Below are positions 26,637 to 35,639 of a DNA stretch of 41,542 nucleotides, in pieces; the stretch's first letter is position 1, and every line of letters starts with the position of its first letter. The DNA comes from Actinomycetes bacterium (GTDB lineage: Bacteria > Actinomycetota > Thermoleophilia > BMS3ABIN01), in the NCBI GenBank assembly GCA_024275795.1, contig JAJRYJ010000009.1, positions 1 to 41,542 on the forward strand, given 5' to 3'. A model generated the notes under the pieces. That model ran no database searches. It saw only the letters and a list, made by a program, of their open reading frames with translations, and was not told the DNA's origin. The position numbers and the translations under genes were made by a program.

Positions 26637-27440
26637 ATGGGCGCTTCGGGGAAAAAGACCATACTGATCACGGGCTGCCGCCGCGGCATCGGCCGCGATG
26701 CCGCCCTCACCCTGGCGCGACGCGGCCACAGGGTGATAGCCACTACTCATACGAGTGCGGCGGCGGAGGGGCTGGCGCGGACAGCCGCTTCGGAAGAACT
26801 TCCCCTGGAAGCCTTCAAGCTGGACGTGACCGACGCTGGCGACCGCCGCCGCGCGCTCGGACGCGGTGTTGATGTCCTGGTCAACAACGCCGCCCTCGGG
26901 GAATCGGGATCGCTGGCGGAAATCGACCTTAAGCGGGTGCGCCGCGCCTTCGATGTCAACCTGTTCTCGCCGCTGGAACTGACGCAACTGGTGCTTGCGG
27001 AGATGCTGCAGCGTGACTGCGGCAGGGTCATCTTCATCAGCTCTCTCGCCGGCCGCATCACCATGCCCTTCATGGCGCCCTATACCATGACCAAGTTCGC
27101 CATGGAAAACGGCGCCGAGACGCTGCGCCGTGAGTTGCTGCGCCTGGGCAGCGCCGTCAACATCGTGCTGGTGGAGCCCGGCGCCTACCGCACGGGCTTC
27201 AACCAGGAGATGCTGGAGAAGAAATATCAATGGATGGACTATTGTTCATACTTCTATCCCATCATCGGAAAGATCCGCTCCGGAGAAAAGCGCTATTTTC
27301 GCATCATGGAAAAGAGATCCACCGATTCCATCGTCAGGCAGGTCGTCAGGGCCGTGGAGGCGCAGCACCCCCGGATGCGGTATGCAGCCCCCTGGTGGCA
27401 GGCGCTGGGGGTGCGAATAATGCGCATGACGGGCAAATAA
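26637..27440 (+). CDS. Short-chain dehydrogenase/reductase (SDR)
   Basis: 267 residues. Classical SDR: cofactor motif TGCRRGIG (TGxxxGxG) near residues 12-19, LVNNAALGESG (NNAG-like), catalytic Ser in IFISSLAG and YTMTK (YxxxK), and the PGAYRTGF segment after the active site. Substrate unknown; the closest type I can suggest is the group of broad ketone/retinol or fatty-alcohol-like SDRs. The ATG at 26637 puts the Rossmann motif at the usual distance and has GGAAG upstream; the frame is open further up but unlike the family. It stands alone between a divergent pseudogene and the tRNA cluster. Confidence 0.85.
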   Translation: MGASGKKTILITGCRRGIGRDAALTLARRGHRVIATTHTSAAAEGLARTAASEELPLEAFKLDVTDAGDRRRALGRGVDVLVNNAALGESGSLAEIDLKRVRRAFDVNLFSPLELTQLVLAEMLQRDCGRVIFISSLAGRITMPFMAPYTMTKFAMENGAETLRRELLRLGSAVNIVLVEPGAYRTGFNQEMLEKKYQWMDYCSYFYPIIGKIRSGEKRYFRIMEKRSTDSIVRQVVRAVEAQHPRMRYAAPWWQALGVRIMRMTGK

Positions 27441-27468
27441 TCCGGGGCCGCTAAACCTGCAACGACCC

Positions 27469-27497
27469 GGGGACGTGGTTTCCTTTGTTTCCTTTTT
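27469..27497 (+). repeat. Interspersed repeat, copy 1 (left of tRNA-Arg)
   Basis: GGGGACGTGGTTTCC followed by TTTGTTTCCTTTTT. The first 28 bases are identical to copy 2 at 27599-27626 and to the reverse complement of copy 3 at 27652-27679. It lies between the SDR stop codon and the 3' end of tRNA-Arg, so tRNA-Arg is flanked by direct copies. Confidence 0.85.
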
Positions 27498-27516
27498 ACG
27501 CTTAGGGCGTTTCTTC

Positions 27517-27593
<77 letters not shown>

Positions 27594-27598
27594 AGAGA

Positions 27599-27679
27599 GG
27601 GGACGTGGTTTCCTTTGTTTCCTTTTGTCTGTTTTTTCTCTTTTACGGTTCAAAAGGAAACAAAGGAAACCACGTCCCC
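27599..27679. repeat. Palindromic element: perfect 28-bp inverted repeat
   Basis: Left arm 27599-27626 and right arm 27652-27679 are exact reverse complements (each starting GGGGACGTGGTTTCC on its own strand), separated by a 25-base T-rich loop. A third copy of the arm is at 27469. The layout resembles REP/REPIN or MITE elements mobilised by a transposase encoded elsewhere. It could also form a long hairpin acting as a terminator upstream of tRNA-Arg. No transposase is in the window. Confidence 0.85.
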
Positions 27680-27688
27680 GTATATTTC

Positions 27689-27765
27689 TGGGGTGGATGA
27701 TGGGACTTGAACCCACGACCGCCGGAACCACAATCCGGAGCTCTGCCAGCTGAGCTACATCCACC
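27689..27765 (-). tRNA. tRNA-His (GUG anticodon)
   Basis: Acceptor GTGGATG/CATCCAC with the extra G at position -1 (27765) opposite C73, a His-specific identity element, and CCA encoded at 27691-27689. The anticodon stem CCGGA/TCCGG has the loop TTGTGGT, anticodon GTG. The T-arm GTGGGTTCAAGTCCCAT is normal. Confidence 0.95.
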
Positions 27766-27854
27766 ACAAATATTTCCGCCGGCTCAGTTCCCCTTATCCG
27801 TCCGCCAGGTTCATGATTTCCACAAACTCAAACCTGCACTGGACCGGCCAAACA

Positions 27855-27930
27855 TGGAGCGGGCGACGGGGGTCGAACCCGCGACAATCGGCTTGGAAGG
27901 CCGATGCTCTACCAACTGAGCTACACCCGC
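27855..27930 (-). tRNA. tRNA-Gly (UCC anticodon)
   Basis: Acceptor GCGGGTG/CGCCCGC (one G-C/T-G style wobble), discriminator T and encoded CCA at 27857-27855. The anticodon stem CGGC/GCCG has a loop with anticodon TCC (GGA/GGG codons). T-arm GCGGGTTCGACCCCCGT is well formed. Confidence 0.95.
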
Positions 27931-27984
27931 AAAGTTTGAAATCCGCATTGAAACCCAAATGCCGCCGTCGCTACCTCGCGAACC

Positions 27985-28061
27985 TGGTCGGGGCGGGCGG
28001 ATTTGAACCGCCGACTTCTTGCTCCCAAAGCAAGCGCGCTGCCAGGCTGCGCTACGCCCCG
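27985..28061 (-). tRNA. tRNA-Pro (UGG anticodon)
   Basis: Acceptor CGGGGCG/CGCCCCG with the C1-G72 pair typical of bacterial tRNA-Pro, discriminator A and CCA encoded at 27987-27985. The anticodon stem TTGC/GCAA has the loop with anticodon TGG. T-arm GGCGGTTCAAATCCGCC is perfect. First tRNA in transcription order of the Pro-Gly-His-Arg group. Confidence 0.95.
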
Positions 28062-28150
28062 AACTAAACCCGTTGCCGGGAAGCCAAAGACGGGATACAA
28101 GCGCGCAGCATCAAACCCCGCCAAAGTCCAAGCTGATTATAGCAAAAGGC

Positions 28151-29068
28151 CTAGCCCAGCCGCTTCCCCTCCACCAGCTCCCGGTGGCCGTGCAGATACT
28201 CGGCGGCGCTCATGCGGCGCCTGCCCTCGGGCTGCACCTCCAGCAGCTCGAGAGAACCGCTGCCGCAGCTGACGAGCAGACGCTCGCCCTCGATGCGGAC
28301 CGTGCCCGGCCCGTCGCCACCCTCCGCCACCGCCGTCCTCCAGACCTTCAGCAGCCGCCCGTCCACGCCGGTAAAACTGCCGATGTGCGGCGAAAGCGCC
28401 CGCACCTGGTTGTTGATCTCCCAGGCCTGCCGGGACCAGTCGATTATCAGGTCATCGCGGCCGATCTTCTCGGCATAGCTGACGTCTATCTCCTGCTGTG
28501 GCTGGGGAACGAAACCGTTGCTGTCCAGCGCGTCCAGCACCTCCACCAGCGCCGCGCCGCCGGCGGCGCCGAGCTTTTCATAAAGACTGCCGGCGTCGTC
28601 ATCATCCTCTATCTCCACCGGCCTCTGCAGGTAGACGTCACCCGCGTCCAGTTTCGCCACCACATCCATGATGGTGACACCGCTGACGCGCTCGCCTGCC
28701 ATGATCGCCCGCTCTATCGGTGAGGCCCCCCGATACTTGGGCAACAGCGACGCGTGGACATTGATGATCGGCAACTCGCCCAGCAGCGGCGTCTTCAGAA
28801 TCTGGCCGTAGGCGGCGATGGTCAGGGCCTCGACCTCCTCCTGCCTAAGCAGGTCGATTACCGGCTGGACACTGATGGACTCGGGCTGCTCGACGCGCAA
28901 ACCCTCCTGCACCGCCATCAGCTTCACAGCCGACTCGCGGCGCTGCCTGCCCCGCCCCGCCGGCCTGTCCGGCTGGGTGAACACCAGCGCCGGCTCGTGG
29001 CGCGAACGCAACAGAGCCCCGAGTACCAGGGCTCCAAAATGTGGTGTGCCTGCGAATGCTATCTTCAT
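28151..29068 (-). CDS. fmt: Methionyl-tRNA formyltransferase
   Basis: 305 residues, close to the usual 310-315. It formylates Met-tRNAi using 10-formyl-THF. The N-terminus KIAFAGTPHFGALVLGALL is canonical, the catalytic region has INVHASLLPKYRGASPIERA (Asn, His and the SLLPxYRG loop) and VTIMDVVAKLDAGDVYLQ, and the C-terminal OB-fold domain recognises the tRNA. The ATG at 29068 gives the family start; the frame is open to 29140 but that part is unlike the family. def lies 79 bases upstream on the same strand. rsmB, often next in this order, does not follow; the tRNA cluster comes instead. Confidence 0.95.
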   Translation of the reverse strand: MKIAFAGTPHFGALVLGALLRSRHEPALVFTQPDRPAGRGRQRRESAVKLMAVQEGLRVEQPESISVQPVIDLLRQEEVEALTIAAYGQILKTPLLGELPIINVHASLLPKYRGASPIERAIMAGERVSGVTIMDVVAKLDAGDVYLQRPVEIEDDDDAGSLYEKLGAAGGAALVEVLDALDSNGFVPQPQQEIDVSYAEKIGRDDLIIDWSRQAWEINNQVRALSPHIGSFTGVDGRLLKVWRTAVAEGGDGPGTVRIEGERLLVSCGSGSLELLEVQPEGRRRMSAAEYLHGHRELVEGKRLG

Positions 29069-29147
29069 GTTTCTATGGTTTGCTCCAGGCGCCGGATAAC
29101 CTCTTTTTCCGAAAACTTGTTTCCCGCAACCGCCACTCACGCAACGA

Positions 29148-29675
29148 CTAGGATTCCATCTGCATCTCCCTCAGGCGCGCCATCAGCTCCCGGCGCTGCT
29201 GGCGGCTGGTGCGGTTGATCACCATGTATCCGTGCAGGTGGTCTATCTCGTGCTGAAGGATGCGCGCCTCGATGCCCTCAAGCTCATAGACCTTCCTGTT
29301 GCCGTCCAGGTCCTCCCCTTCCACCTTTATCCTTGCGGCCCGCTCCACCTCGCATGCCATGCTCGCCAGGCTCAGGCATCCCTCGGCTTCCGTGACGGTC
29401 TCCCTCGACCGCCAGGTTATCTCCGGGTTGACCAGCACATGATCCTTGTCGTCGATATGGAAGACGATTATCTTCCTGAGGATGCCTATCTGCGGCGCCG
29501 CCAGCCCCACGCCGTCCGCCTCGTGCATGATCTTCACCATGCGCTCCGCCAGCTGCCGCAGTTCGTCGTCCACCTCCGCCTCCCGGGATTCCTCCTTCAG
29601 CACCGGGTCGCCGAACTGCCTGATCTGCGCCAGCGCCGCCCTGCTCTTGCGATTACCAGCCAACCGTGCCTCCAT
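29148..29675 (-). CDS. def: Peptide deformylase
   Basis: 175 residues. All three metal-site motifs are present: GVGLAAPQIG (55-64), EGCLS with Cys100, and QHEIDHLHG with His142, Glu143 and His146. It removes the formyl group from nascent N-termini, completing the cycle started by fmt next door. The 17 residues before IRQFGDPVL are a little longer than in many PDFs but the ATG at 29675 is the best start. It begins 12 bases after the priA stop. The EGCLSL (not EGCLSxP) form places it in the more divergent bacterial PDFs. Confidence 0.95.
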   Translation of the reverse strand: MEARLAGNRKSRAALAQIRQFGDPVLKEESREAEVDDELRQLAERMVKIMHEADGVGLAAPQIGILRKIIVFHIDDKDHVLVNPEITWRSRETVTEAEGCLSLASMACEVERAARIKVEGEDLDGNRKVYELEGIEARILQHEIDHLHGYMVINRTSRQQRRELMARLREMQMES

Positions 29676-29687
29676 TTCCCGTGTATT

Positions 29688-32033
29688 TCATGAAAGCCAT
29701 TGCGGGTCCACGTCGACGATTATCCTCACACCTCGCGACCGGTAGCGGCCACGATAGCTCTCGATGACCGGCCCGAAGGCCGCCAGCGTCCGCTCGACGC
29801 TGTCGGTCTTGACCAACAGCTGGCTGCGCGACCAACCCTGGACCCGGAAGAGGTCCGCAGGCCCCAGCACCTGTTCGCCGTCCGTAACGGGTTCGAGCTT
29901 TTCCTTGAGGAAAGACGCCGCCGGTTGAACCTTCTTCCCGTCACCGGACAGGCAGACAATATTGATCAGCTGCTTGAATGGCGGATATCCCAGCCTGCGG
30001 CGGCGTTCGAGTTCCGCTTCGTAGAAGGCGTCCGTTCCCTGCTCAGCCGCCATTCTAATACATTCGATATCCGCGTTCCACGTCTGGATAAGCACCTTGC
30101 CCGGAAGTTCGGCCCTGCCGCTGCGCCCGGACAACTGTTGCAGGATAGCGAAGGTCTGTTCCTCCGCCCTGAACTCGGGGAACTGCAACGCCAGGTCGGC
30201 GTTGATCACCGCCGCCAGCGTCACTTCCGGGAAATGATGTCCCTTGGCGACCATCTGCGTCCCCAGCAGGACGGCCCGCTCGGCGCCGGCGAACCGCTCC
30301 AGGATACGCGGGCCCTCACCGTAGCCGCTCGCCGTATCCGCATCCAGCCTGAACAGCTTTGCCTCGGGGAAGCGCCTGCCGAGTTCGCGTTCAAGCCTCT
30401 CGGTGCCGATGCCCCAGCGCCTCAGCTCGGGGGAACCACACTCGGAGCAGATATCCGGCATGGGCATGCTGAAGCCGCAGTGATGGCAGCTGAGCCTGCC
30501 GTCACGGCTGTGTACCGTCAGGGAGATGTCGCAGTTGTGGCATTGCCAGATATGTCCGCACTGGCCGCATTGCAGGTAACCGGCGTAGCCCCGGCGATTC
30601 AGCAGCAGGATACTCTTGCCGCCCGCTGCAAGGGTTCTGTCCAGTTCCTCCAGCAGCCGCCGGCTGAAGACCATGTCGGACTCGCCGCGCATGTCCACGA
30701 TCTCCACCTGCGGCATGGAGGCGCCGGTGGCGCGCTCCGGCAGGTAAAAGCGGTCGCTGATGCGATAATAGCTCTCCAGGCTGGGTGTGGCGCTGCCGTA
30801 GACGAGGGCCGCCCTCTCCATGCGCGCCCGCTCCAGGGCCACCCGCCGCGCGTCATAGCGCGGTTCGTTCTCCTGCTTGTAGGAGCCGTCGTTCTCCTCG
30901 TCGATGATTATCAGGCCCAGATCTGGCAGGGGGGCGAACAGAGCCGAGCGCGGTCCGATGACGACGTCCACAGAGCCGTCGCGCACGCGCCGGTATTCGT
31001 CGTAACGCTCCCCGGCCCCCAGCCCGCTGTGCAGTATGCCCACCCGCTCGCCGAAGCGCCTGCGGAAACGCTTCACCGCCTGGTGGGTAAGGGATATCTC
31101 CGGAACCAGAACGATGGCGCGGCGCCCCAGCGCCACGGCCTCCTCGATGGCGCGCAGGTAGATCTCGGTCTTGCCGGCGCCCGCCACACCCATGAGCAGT
31201 ACCGGGCGGCTGCGCCTTTCCGCGCTTTCCTCCCCCATGCGGCTGCGGATCACCGCCAGGGCCTTCTCCTGGTCGGCGTTCAGCTGCAATCGCTCCGCAG
31301 CGGCCGTCTCCGGCGGCAGGCCGTAATACCTGGCGCCGCTGCGCTTCAGTTCCGCCTCAAACAGCTCCAGCTCACCGTGACGCGCCAGCGTCTGCACCGG
31401 TGAACGGCTGACGCCCGCCCGGCGGCAGAGCTCCGCCACCGGCATGGCCTCCGTGTCATGCAGAAGCTCACGCACGCGCCGTTGAGCCTCTGAACTGCCG
31501 TCGCCGTCGGGGCTTACATCCGCAGCGCCGGCAGGCTCCATTGCCGCAGCGGCATCCACCTCACCGTTTGTCCCGGCAACACCAGCCGCAAGCCGCGCGA
31601 ACTGCACCAGCCTCGGCTTCATCTGCGGTTCCTTCAGAGAATATCGCGGCTCCCCGTCTCTCACCTGCCGCTCCAGCCCGGGAAGGCCGCCGGGCGGCAA
31701 CACCAGCCCCATGGCCACGGCCGGTGAACAATAGTAATAATCGGATATCCACAAGGCGAGGCGTATCAGCGCCTCGGGCACCGGCGGGAAATCAAGCACC
31801 TGCTCGATATCCACCAGTTTCGAGGCCGGCACGTCTGAATCTTCGGCGAGGCCGCTGACAATACCCAGAGCCTTCTGCCGGCCGAAGGGGACCAGCACCA
31901 CGGCGCCGGGGCGAACCGCACCGGCCAGCGCCCCGGGAACGCAGTAGTCGAAGGGGTGGTCCAGCGAGCGCGTCTTCAGCTGGATGAGAACGCGGGCGAT
32001 CCCCGTGGGAATGGTGGCGGCTGTGCTGTCCAT
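29688..32033 (-). CDS. priA: Primosomal protein N' (replication restart helicase PriA)
   Basis: 781 residues. An N-terminal 3'-DNA-binding domain (LDHPFDYCVPG...RPGAVVLVPFGRQ) is followed by a superfamily 2 helicase core with Walker A MGVAGAGKTEIYLRAI, Walker B IIIDEENDGSYKQ (DEEN), ALVYGSATPSLES, and a zinc-binding insert of eight cysteines from CGQCGHIWQCHNC to CSECGSPELRRWG, then GTQMVAKGHHFPEVT and the helicase motif VI region SGRSGRAE. It restarts stalled forks. Unlike several actinobacterial PriA homologues that lose helicase motifs, these look intact. A perfect TATAAT (32048-32043) lies nine bases before the ATG, which could give a nearly leaderless transcript, but no -35 is seen. It lies between metK and def. 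Confidence 0.95.
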   Translation of the reverse strand: MDSTAATIPTGIARVLIQLKTRSLDHPFDYCVPGALAGAVRPGAVVLVPFGRQKALGIVSGLAEDSDVPASKLVDIEQVLDFPPVPEALIRLALWISDYYYCSPAVAMGLVLPPGGLPGLERQVRDGEPRYSLKEPQMKPRLVQFARLAAGVAGTNGEVDAAAAMEPAGAADVSPDGDGSSEAQRRVRELLHDTEAMPVAELCRRAGVSRSPVQTLARHGELELFEAELKRSGARYYGLPPETAAAERLQLNADQEKALAVIRSRMGEESAERRSRPVLLMGVAGAGKTEIYLRAIEEAVALGRRAIVLVPEISLTHQAVKRFRRRFGERVGILHSGLGAGERYDEYRRVRDGSVDVVIGPRSALFAPLPDLGLIIIDEENDGSYKQENEPRYDARRVALERARMERAALVYGSATPSLESYYRISDRFYLPERATGASMPQVEIVDMRGESDMVFSRRLLEELDRTLAAGGKSILLLNRRGYAGYLQCGQCGHIWQCHNCDISLTVHSRDGRLSCHHCGFSMPMPDICSECGSPELRRWGIGTERLERELGRRFPEAKLFRLDADTASGYGEGPRILERFAGAERAVLLGTQMVAKGHHFPEVTLAAVINADLALQFPEFRAEEQTFAILQQLSGRSGRAELPGKVLIQTWNADIECIRMAAEQGTDAFYEAELERRRRLGYPPFKQLINIVCLSGDGKKVQPAASFLKEKLEPVTDGEQVLGPADLFRVQGWSRSQLLVKTDSVERTLAAFGPVIESYRGRYRSRGVRIIVDVDPQWLS

Positions 32034-32088
32034 GACAGCACCATTATACTCCCCAGGACGGATAGCTGCGCCTGGCTCCTGCCTCTGT

Positions 32089-33342
32089 CTATTCCACCGC
32101 GTGCAGCGCCGAGTCCTCGCCGCCGGCTACCGCATCCCCCTTGAGGCCCGCCGCTTCGCGCAGGGTCGCGGCCTTGTCGGTCCGCTCCCAGGTAAAATCA
32201 TGATCATGGCGCCCGAAGTGGCCATAGGCCGCCGTCTTGCGGTAGATGGGACGCCTCAGGTCCAGGTCGCGGACGATGGCTGCCGGTCTGAGGTCGAAGT
32301 TGTCCCTGACCAGTCCGGTTATCTTGTCCACCGGCACCTTCTCGGTGCCGAAGCACTCCACCATGATCGAGACGGGATGGGCGACGCCGATGGCGTAGGC
32401 CACCTGGATCTCGCAGCGCTCCGCCAGTCCCGCCGCCACCATGTTCTTGGCCACGTAGCGCGCCGCGTATGCCGCGGAGCGGTCCACCTTGGTCGGGTCC
32501 TTGCCCGAGAAGCAGCCGCCGCCGTGGCGGGCGGCGCCGCCGTAGGTGTCGACGATGATCTTGCGTCCCGTGAGCCCGCAGTCGCCCATGGGGCCGCCGA
32601 TGACGAACTTGCCCGTGGGGTTGATCAGGATATCGGTCTCGCCGGCGCTGTACATTCGCTTTGGCAAGATAGGCTCGACCACATGTTCGATCAGGTCCGG
32701 CTTGATCAGGGTCTCAATGTCGATGTTGTCCTTGTGCTGGGTGGAAATGACCACGGTTTTGATGGCCACGGGCTTGCCGTCCTCGTAGCGCACCGTCACC
32801 TGGGTCTTGCCGTCCGGCCGCAGGTAGGGCAGCACGCCGCTCTTGCGCACCTCCGAGAGGCGCTTGCTGAGCTTGTGCGCCAGCAGGATCGGCATCGGCA
32901 TCAGCTCTTCCGTCTCGGTGCAGGCGTAACCGAACATCATCCCCTGGTCGCCGGCGCCCTGCGTGTCCAGCGGGTCCTCGTCATCGGCGTCGGTGCGCAC
33001 CTCGTAGGCCTGGTTGACACCCTGGGCGATATCCGGGGACTGCTCGTCGAGGGCGACGATCACTCCGCAGGTATCACCGTCGAAGCCGTACTTGGCGCGC
33101 GTGTAGCCGATTTCCAGCACCGTCTCGCGCACCAGCTTGGGAATATCGACGTAGGTCTCGGTGGTTATCTCGCCGCCGACAACCACCAGGCCGGTGGTCA
33201 CCAGCGTCTCGCAGGCGACACGGCCGAACTGGTCTTCCTTCATCACGGCGTCGAGGACGCCGTCGGATATCTGGTCGGCTATCTTGTCGGGATGACCTTC
33301 GGTCACCGACTCGGATGTGAACAGGTAATCTTTTTCGCTCAT
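32089..33342 (-). CDS. metK: S-adenosylmethionine synthase
   Basis: 417 residues, a little above the usual 385-400. It makes SAM from methionine and ATP. The N-terminus [20 protein letters not shown] has the ATP/Met loop with His and Asp ligands; [12 protein letters not shown] is the family signature 1; [20 protein letters not shown] is signature 2 with the lysine/phosphate loop. GGAGGT sits just upstream of the ATG. The 150-base leader was searched for a SAM riboswitch; no convincing SAM-I or SAM-IV core was recognised. A candidate promoter lies at 33429-33458. priA follows after 55 bases. Confidence 0.97.
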   Translation of the reverse strand: MSEKDYLFTSESVTEGHPDKIADQISDGVLDAVMKEDQFGRVACETLVTTGLVVVGGEITTETYVDIPKLVRETVLEIGYTRAKYGFDGDTCGVIVALDEQSPDIAQGVNQAYEVRTDADDEDPLDTQGAGDQGMMFGYACTETEELMPMPILLAHKLSKRLSEVRKSGVLPYLRPDGKTQVTVRYEDGKPVAIKTVVISTQHKDNIDIETLIKPDLIEHVVEPILPKRMYSAGETDILINPTGKFVIGGPMGDCGLTGRKIIVDTYGGAARHGGGCFSGKDPTKVDRSAAYAARYVAKNMVAAGLAERCEIQVAYAIGVAHPVSIMVECFGTEKVPVDKITGLVRDNFDLRPAAIVRDLDLRRPIYRKTAAYGHFGRHDHDFTWERTDKAATLREAAGLKGDAVAGGEDSALHAVE

Positions 33343-33428
33343 TTTCTACCTCCAGACAGGTGAAAGCCCTTACCGCGTTTCCGGGGGGCTGAGATACTAA
33401 AAGAAGAACATAATACTACCCGAAAACG

Positions 33429-33458
33429 AGTTTAGCAGGCGATACGGATTCAATGCAA
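33429..33458 (-). promoter_or_regulatory. Candidate metK promoter
   Basis: Minus strand TTGCAT (33458-33453), an 18-base spacer and TAAACT (33434-33429); each box matches four of six sigma-70 consensus positions. It would give a leader of about 80 bases before the metK ATG. A GGGGACGTG half-match to the tRNA-region repeat (33466-33474) lies just upstream. Confidence 0.35.
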
Positions 33459-33493
33459 CATCAAGGGGGACGTGTACCCGCAGGCGGGCCGCA

Positions 33494-34264
33494 TCACAGC
33501 CGCATGTGGATACCTGCGGCGGCCATGTACTCCTTGGCCTCATGGATGGAATAGGTGCCGTAATGGAAGATGCTGGCCGCCAGCACCGCGTCGGCGTCGG
33601 CGTCGCGCACCACTTCCACCAGGTGGTCCAGGTTGCCGGCTCCGCCGGAGGCGATCACCGGTATCTCCACCGCGTCCGTGATCGCCTTCGTCAGGTCGAT
33701 GTCGTAACCGTCCCGGGTGCCGTCCGTATCCATGCTGGTAAGCATGAACTCGCCGGCGCCGCGCTCGGCCGCCTCCACCGCCCACTTCACGGCGTCGCGG
33801 CCCGTGGGAGTGCGGCCACCGTGGACGAAGGCCTCCCAGCGCTTCTCTTCCCCCTCCTCCGACACCAGTTTGGCGTCGATGGCCACCACCACGCACTGGG
33901 AGCCGAAGCGCCGGGCGCAGCGGTTGATGACGTCCGGGTTGTCCAGCGCTGCCGTGTTGATTGCTATCTTGTCGGCGCCGGCCTTCAGCACCTTGCGGAA
34001 ATCCGCCTCATCGCGCATGCCGCCGCCGATGGTGAAGGGGATGAACAACTCCTCGGCGCAGCGGCCGGCGAGCTCGACAACCGTCTCCCGGCGCTCATGG
34101 GAGGCGGTAATGTCGAGGAATATCAGCTCGTCCGCACCCTCGCGGTCGTAGGCGGACGCCATCTCCACCGGGTCCCCGGCGTCCCTGATGTTGACAAAAC
34201 GCACGCCCTTGACAACACGCCCGTTGCGGACATCAAGACAGGGGATTATGCGCTTACTCAACAT
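33494..34264 (-). CDS. hisF: Imidazole glycerol phosphate synthase subunit HisF
   Basis: 256 residues, standard length. The (beta/alpha)8 cyclase half of IGP synthase, using ammonia from HisH to turn PRFAR into IGP and AICAR. Catalytic Asp11 is in [13 protein letters not shown] and the second Asp (about 132) in VVAIDAKLV; phosphate loops are [12 protein letters not shown] and [14 protein letters not shown]. It begins five bases after the hisA stop and is the last his gene in the cluster; hisI/hisE, often next, is not here and metK follows. Confidence 0.97.
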   Translation of the reverse strand: MLSKRIIPCLDVRNGRVVKGVRFVNIRDAGDPVEMASAYDREGADELIFLDITASHERRETVVELAGRCAEELFIPFTIGGGMRDEADFRKVLKAGADKIAINTAALDNPDVINRCARRFGSQCVVVAIDAKLVSEEGEEKRWEAFVHGGRTPTGRDAVKWAVEAAERGAGEFMLTSMDTDGTRDGYDIDLTKAITDAVEIPVIASGGAGNLDHLVEVVRDADADAVLAASIFHYGTYSIHEAKEYMAAAGIHMRL

Positions 34265-34269
34265 GCCGG

Positions 34270-34992
34270 TTAGTCGAGGATCTCCCTGGCCTCAGCCACG
34301 GTGAAGCTTCCCTCGTAAAGGGCCCGGCCGACGATGACACTGCTGACGTTGGGCAGGTCCAGATCCTTGAGTCGCCGCAGGTCATCCAGGTGGGAGATGC
34401 CGCCGGAGGCGATGATATCGATATCCACCGCTTCAGCCAGTTCCCGGACCGCCTCCAGGTTCATCCCCATCATCATGCCGTCGCGGTCGATATCCGTGTA
34501 GAGCACATGCCTGATGCCGGCCTGCTGCAGGAACGTCGTGAAGCGCACTGCGCTCACCAGTGTATGTTCCTGCCAGCCATGGGTGGTGACCATGCCGCGC
34601 TCCGCGTCGACGCTTACCACCAGGCGCTCCCCCAGCAGCTTGACCGCATCCATCAGGAAGGCCTGGTCCGTGAGGGCGCTGGTGCCGAGGATAACCCTGT
34701 CGACGGGTCCACCCTCCAGCCGTTTGAGCGTCTCCATCTCCCGGATGCCGCCGCCGAACTGGACCGGTATCGAGACCGCCTCCGCAATCCGCTCCACCGT
34801 GTCGATGTTCACGGGTTTGCCCTCGCGGGCACCGTCCAGGTCGACCACGTGCAGCGCCCGGGCTCCCTCTTTCTCCCATTGCCTGGCCCTTGCGGCCGGG
34901 TCGGAGCTGAAAACCGTGACATCGGCGAAATCGCCGCGCCTGAGGCGGACGCATTCCCCTCCCTGGATGTCGATGGCCGGATAGAGGATCAT
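34270..34992 (-). CDS. hisA: ProFAR isomerase HisA
   Basis: 240 residues. It isomerises ProFAR to PRFAR (step 4). Catalytic Asp8 in [19 protein letters not shown] and the second Asp in [13 protein letters not shown]; phosphate-binding loops are [10 protein letters not shown] and [12 protein letters not shown]. Length is normal. Its ATG overlaps the hisH stop by four bases (ATGA), indicating coupling. It could be the dual HisA/PriA (TrpF) enzyme of actinobacteria; the sequence alone does not settle this. Confidence 0.95.
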   Translation of the reverse strand: MILYPAIDIQGGECVRLRRGDFADVTVFSSDPAARARQWEKEGARALHVVDLDGAREGKPVNIDTVERIAEAVSIPVQFGGGIREMETLKRLEGGPVDRVILGTSALTDQAFLMDAVKLLGERLVVSVDAERGMVTTHGWQEHTLVSAVRFTTFLQQAGIRHVLYTDIDRDGMMMGMNLEAVRELAEAVDIDIIASGGISHLDDLRRLKDLDLPNVSSVIVGRALYEGSFTVAEAREILD

Positions 34993-35585
34993 TGCACGAA
35001 ATTCTTCAGAATGGACAGTCCCAGCGAGCTGCTCTTCTCCGGATGGAACTGGAAGGCTGCGATATTCTCATGCTCCACCGCGGACACGAAACTGCAACCG
35101 TAATCGGTAGTACATAGTATATCGGAATCCCGCGCCGGTACTACAGCGTAGGAGTGCACGAAATAGAAGAAGGAACCGTCGGGAACATCCGCCAGCAGGC
35201 GCGACTGCTTGCGTCTGGAGACGTCGTTCCAGCCGATATGAGGTATCTTGAGTTCCGTGGACAGCAGCTCCACCCTTCCCGGCAGCAGGCCCAGCCCCTG
35301 GTTGAGGCCGTGCTCGTCGCTCTCCTCGAAGATCAGGTCCAGTCCAAGGCAGATGCCGAGGAAGGGTTTGCCGCCCAGGGTCTCCTCCCGGATAACATCC
35401 ACGAGGCCGCGTTTGGCCAGGTTGTGCATGGCGTCACCGAAGGCGCCGACGCCGGGTAGCACCAGGGCGTCGGCCCTGCGTACCTGGTCCTGGTCACGTG
35501 TAACGATGACCTCGGCGCCCACCTTCTCCAGGGCCTTCTCCACGCTGCGGAGATTACCCATTCCATAGTCGACGACGGCTATCAG
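34989..35585 (-). CDS. hisH: Imidazole glycerol phosphate synthase subunit HisH, probable CTG start
   Basis: Glutaminase half of IGP synthase, a class I amidotransferase of 198 residues. The nucleophile elbow is PFLGICLGLDLIFE (Cys in GICLG) and the His-x-Glu pair is in AAFQFHPEKSS. The first ATG (35561) would start at MGNLRSVEK and cut off the conserved first strand. In frame upstream the DNA reads IAVVDYG before it, exactly as in other HisH proteins, preceded by CTG at 35585-35583 and then directly by an in-frame TAA. So CTG is the likely initiator, with AAGGGG about ten bases upstream; a start at ATG 35561 would probably give an unstable protein. The lost normal start coincides with a short duplication of the hisB end. 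Confidence 0.88.
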   Translation of the reverse strand: MIAVVDYGMGNLRSVEKALEKVGAEVIVTRDQDQVRRADALVLPGVGAFGDAMHNLAKRGLVDVIREETLGGKPFLGICLGLDLIFEESDEHGLNQGLGLLPGRVELLSTELKIPHIGWNDVSRRKQSRLLADVPDGSFFYFVHSYAVVPARDSDILCTTDYGCSFVSAVEHENIAAFQFHPEKSSSLGLSILKNFVQ

Positions 35586-35639
35586 TTAGAGCACACCCCT
35601 TAGCTGACGGCAGAGGGACATCTGTCAGAGCACACCCTT
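35581..35639. repeat. Degenerate direct repeat of the hisB 3' end
   Basis: The plus-strand segment 35620-35639 (the last codons and stop of hisB) recurs as 35581-35601 with 18 of 21 positions the same, allowing one inserted C; weaker similarity continues about 14 bases further. Read on the minus strand, both copies give GVL-stop (KGVL and RGVL). The second copy lies exactly in front of hisH and removes space for a normal start codon. Confidence 0.6.

Noticed and set aside
33466..33479. GGGGACGTGTACCC as a fourth copy of the tRNA-region repeat
   Set aside because: Only the first nine bases match; the T/C-rich remainder of the unit is absent, so chance similarity is likely.
33343..33493. SAM riboswitch in the metK leader
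   Set aside because: The leader was read for SAM-I/SAM-IV-type cores and multi-helix junctions; only weak pairings and a possible promoter were found.
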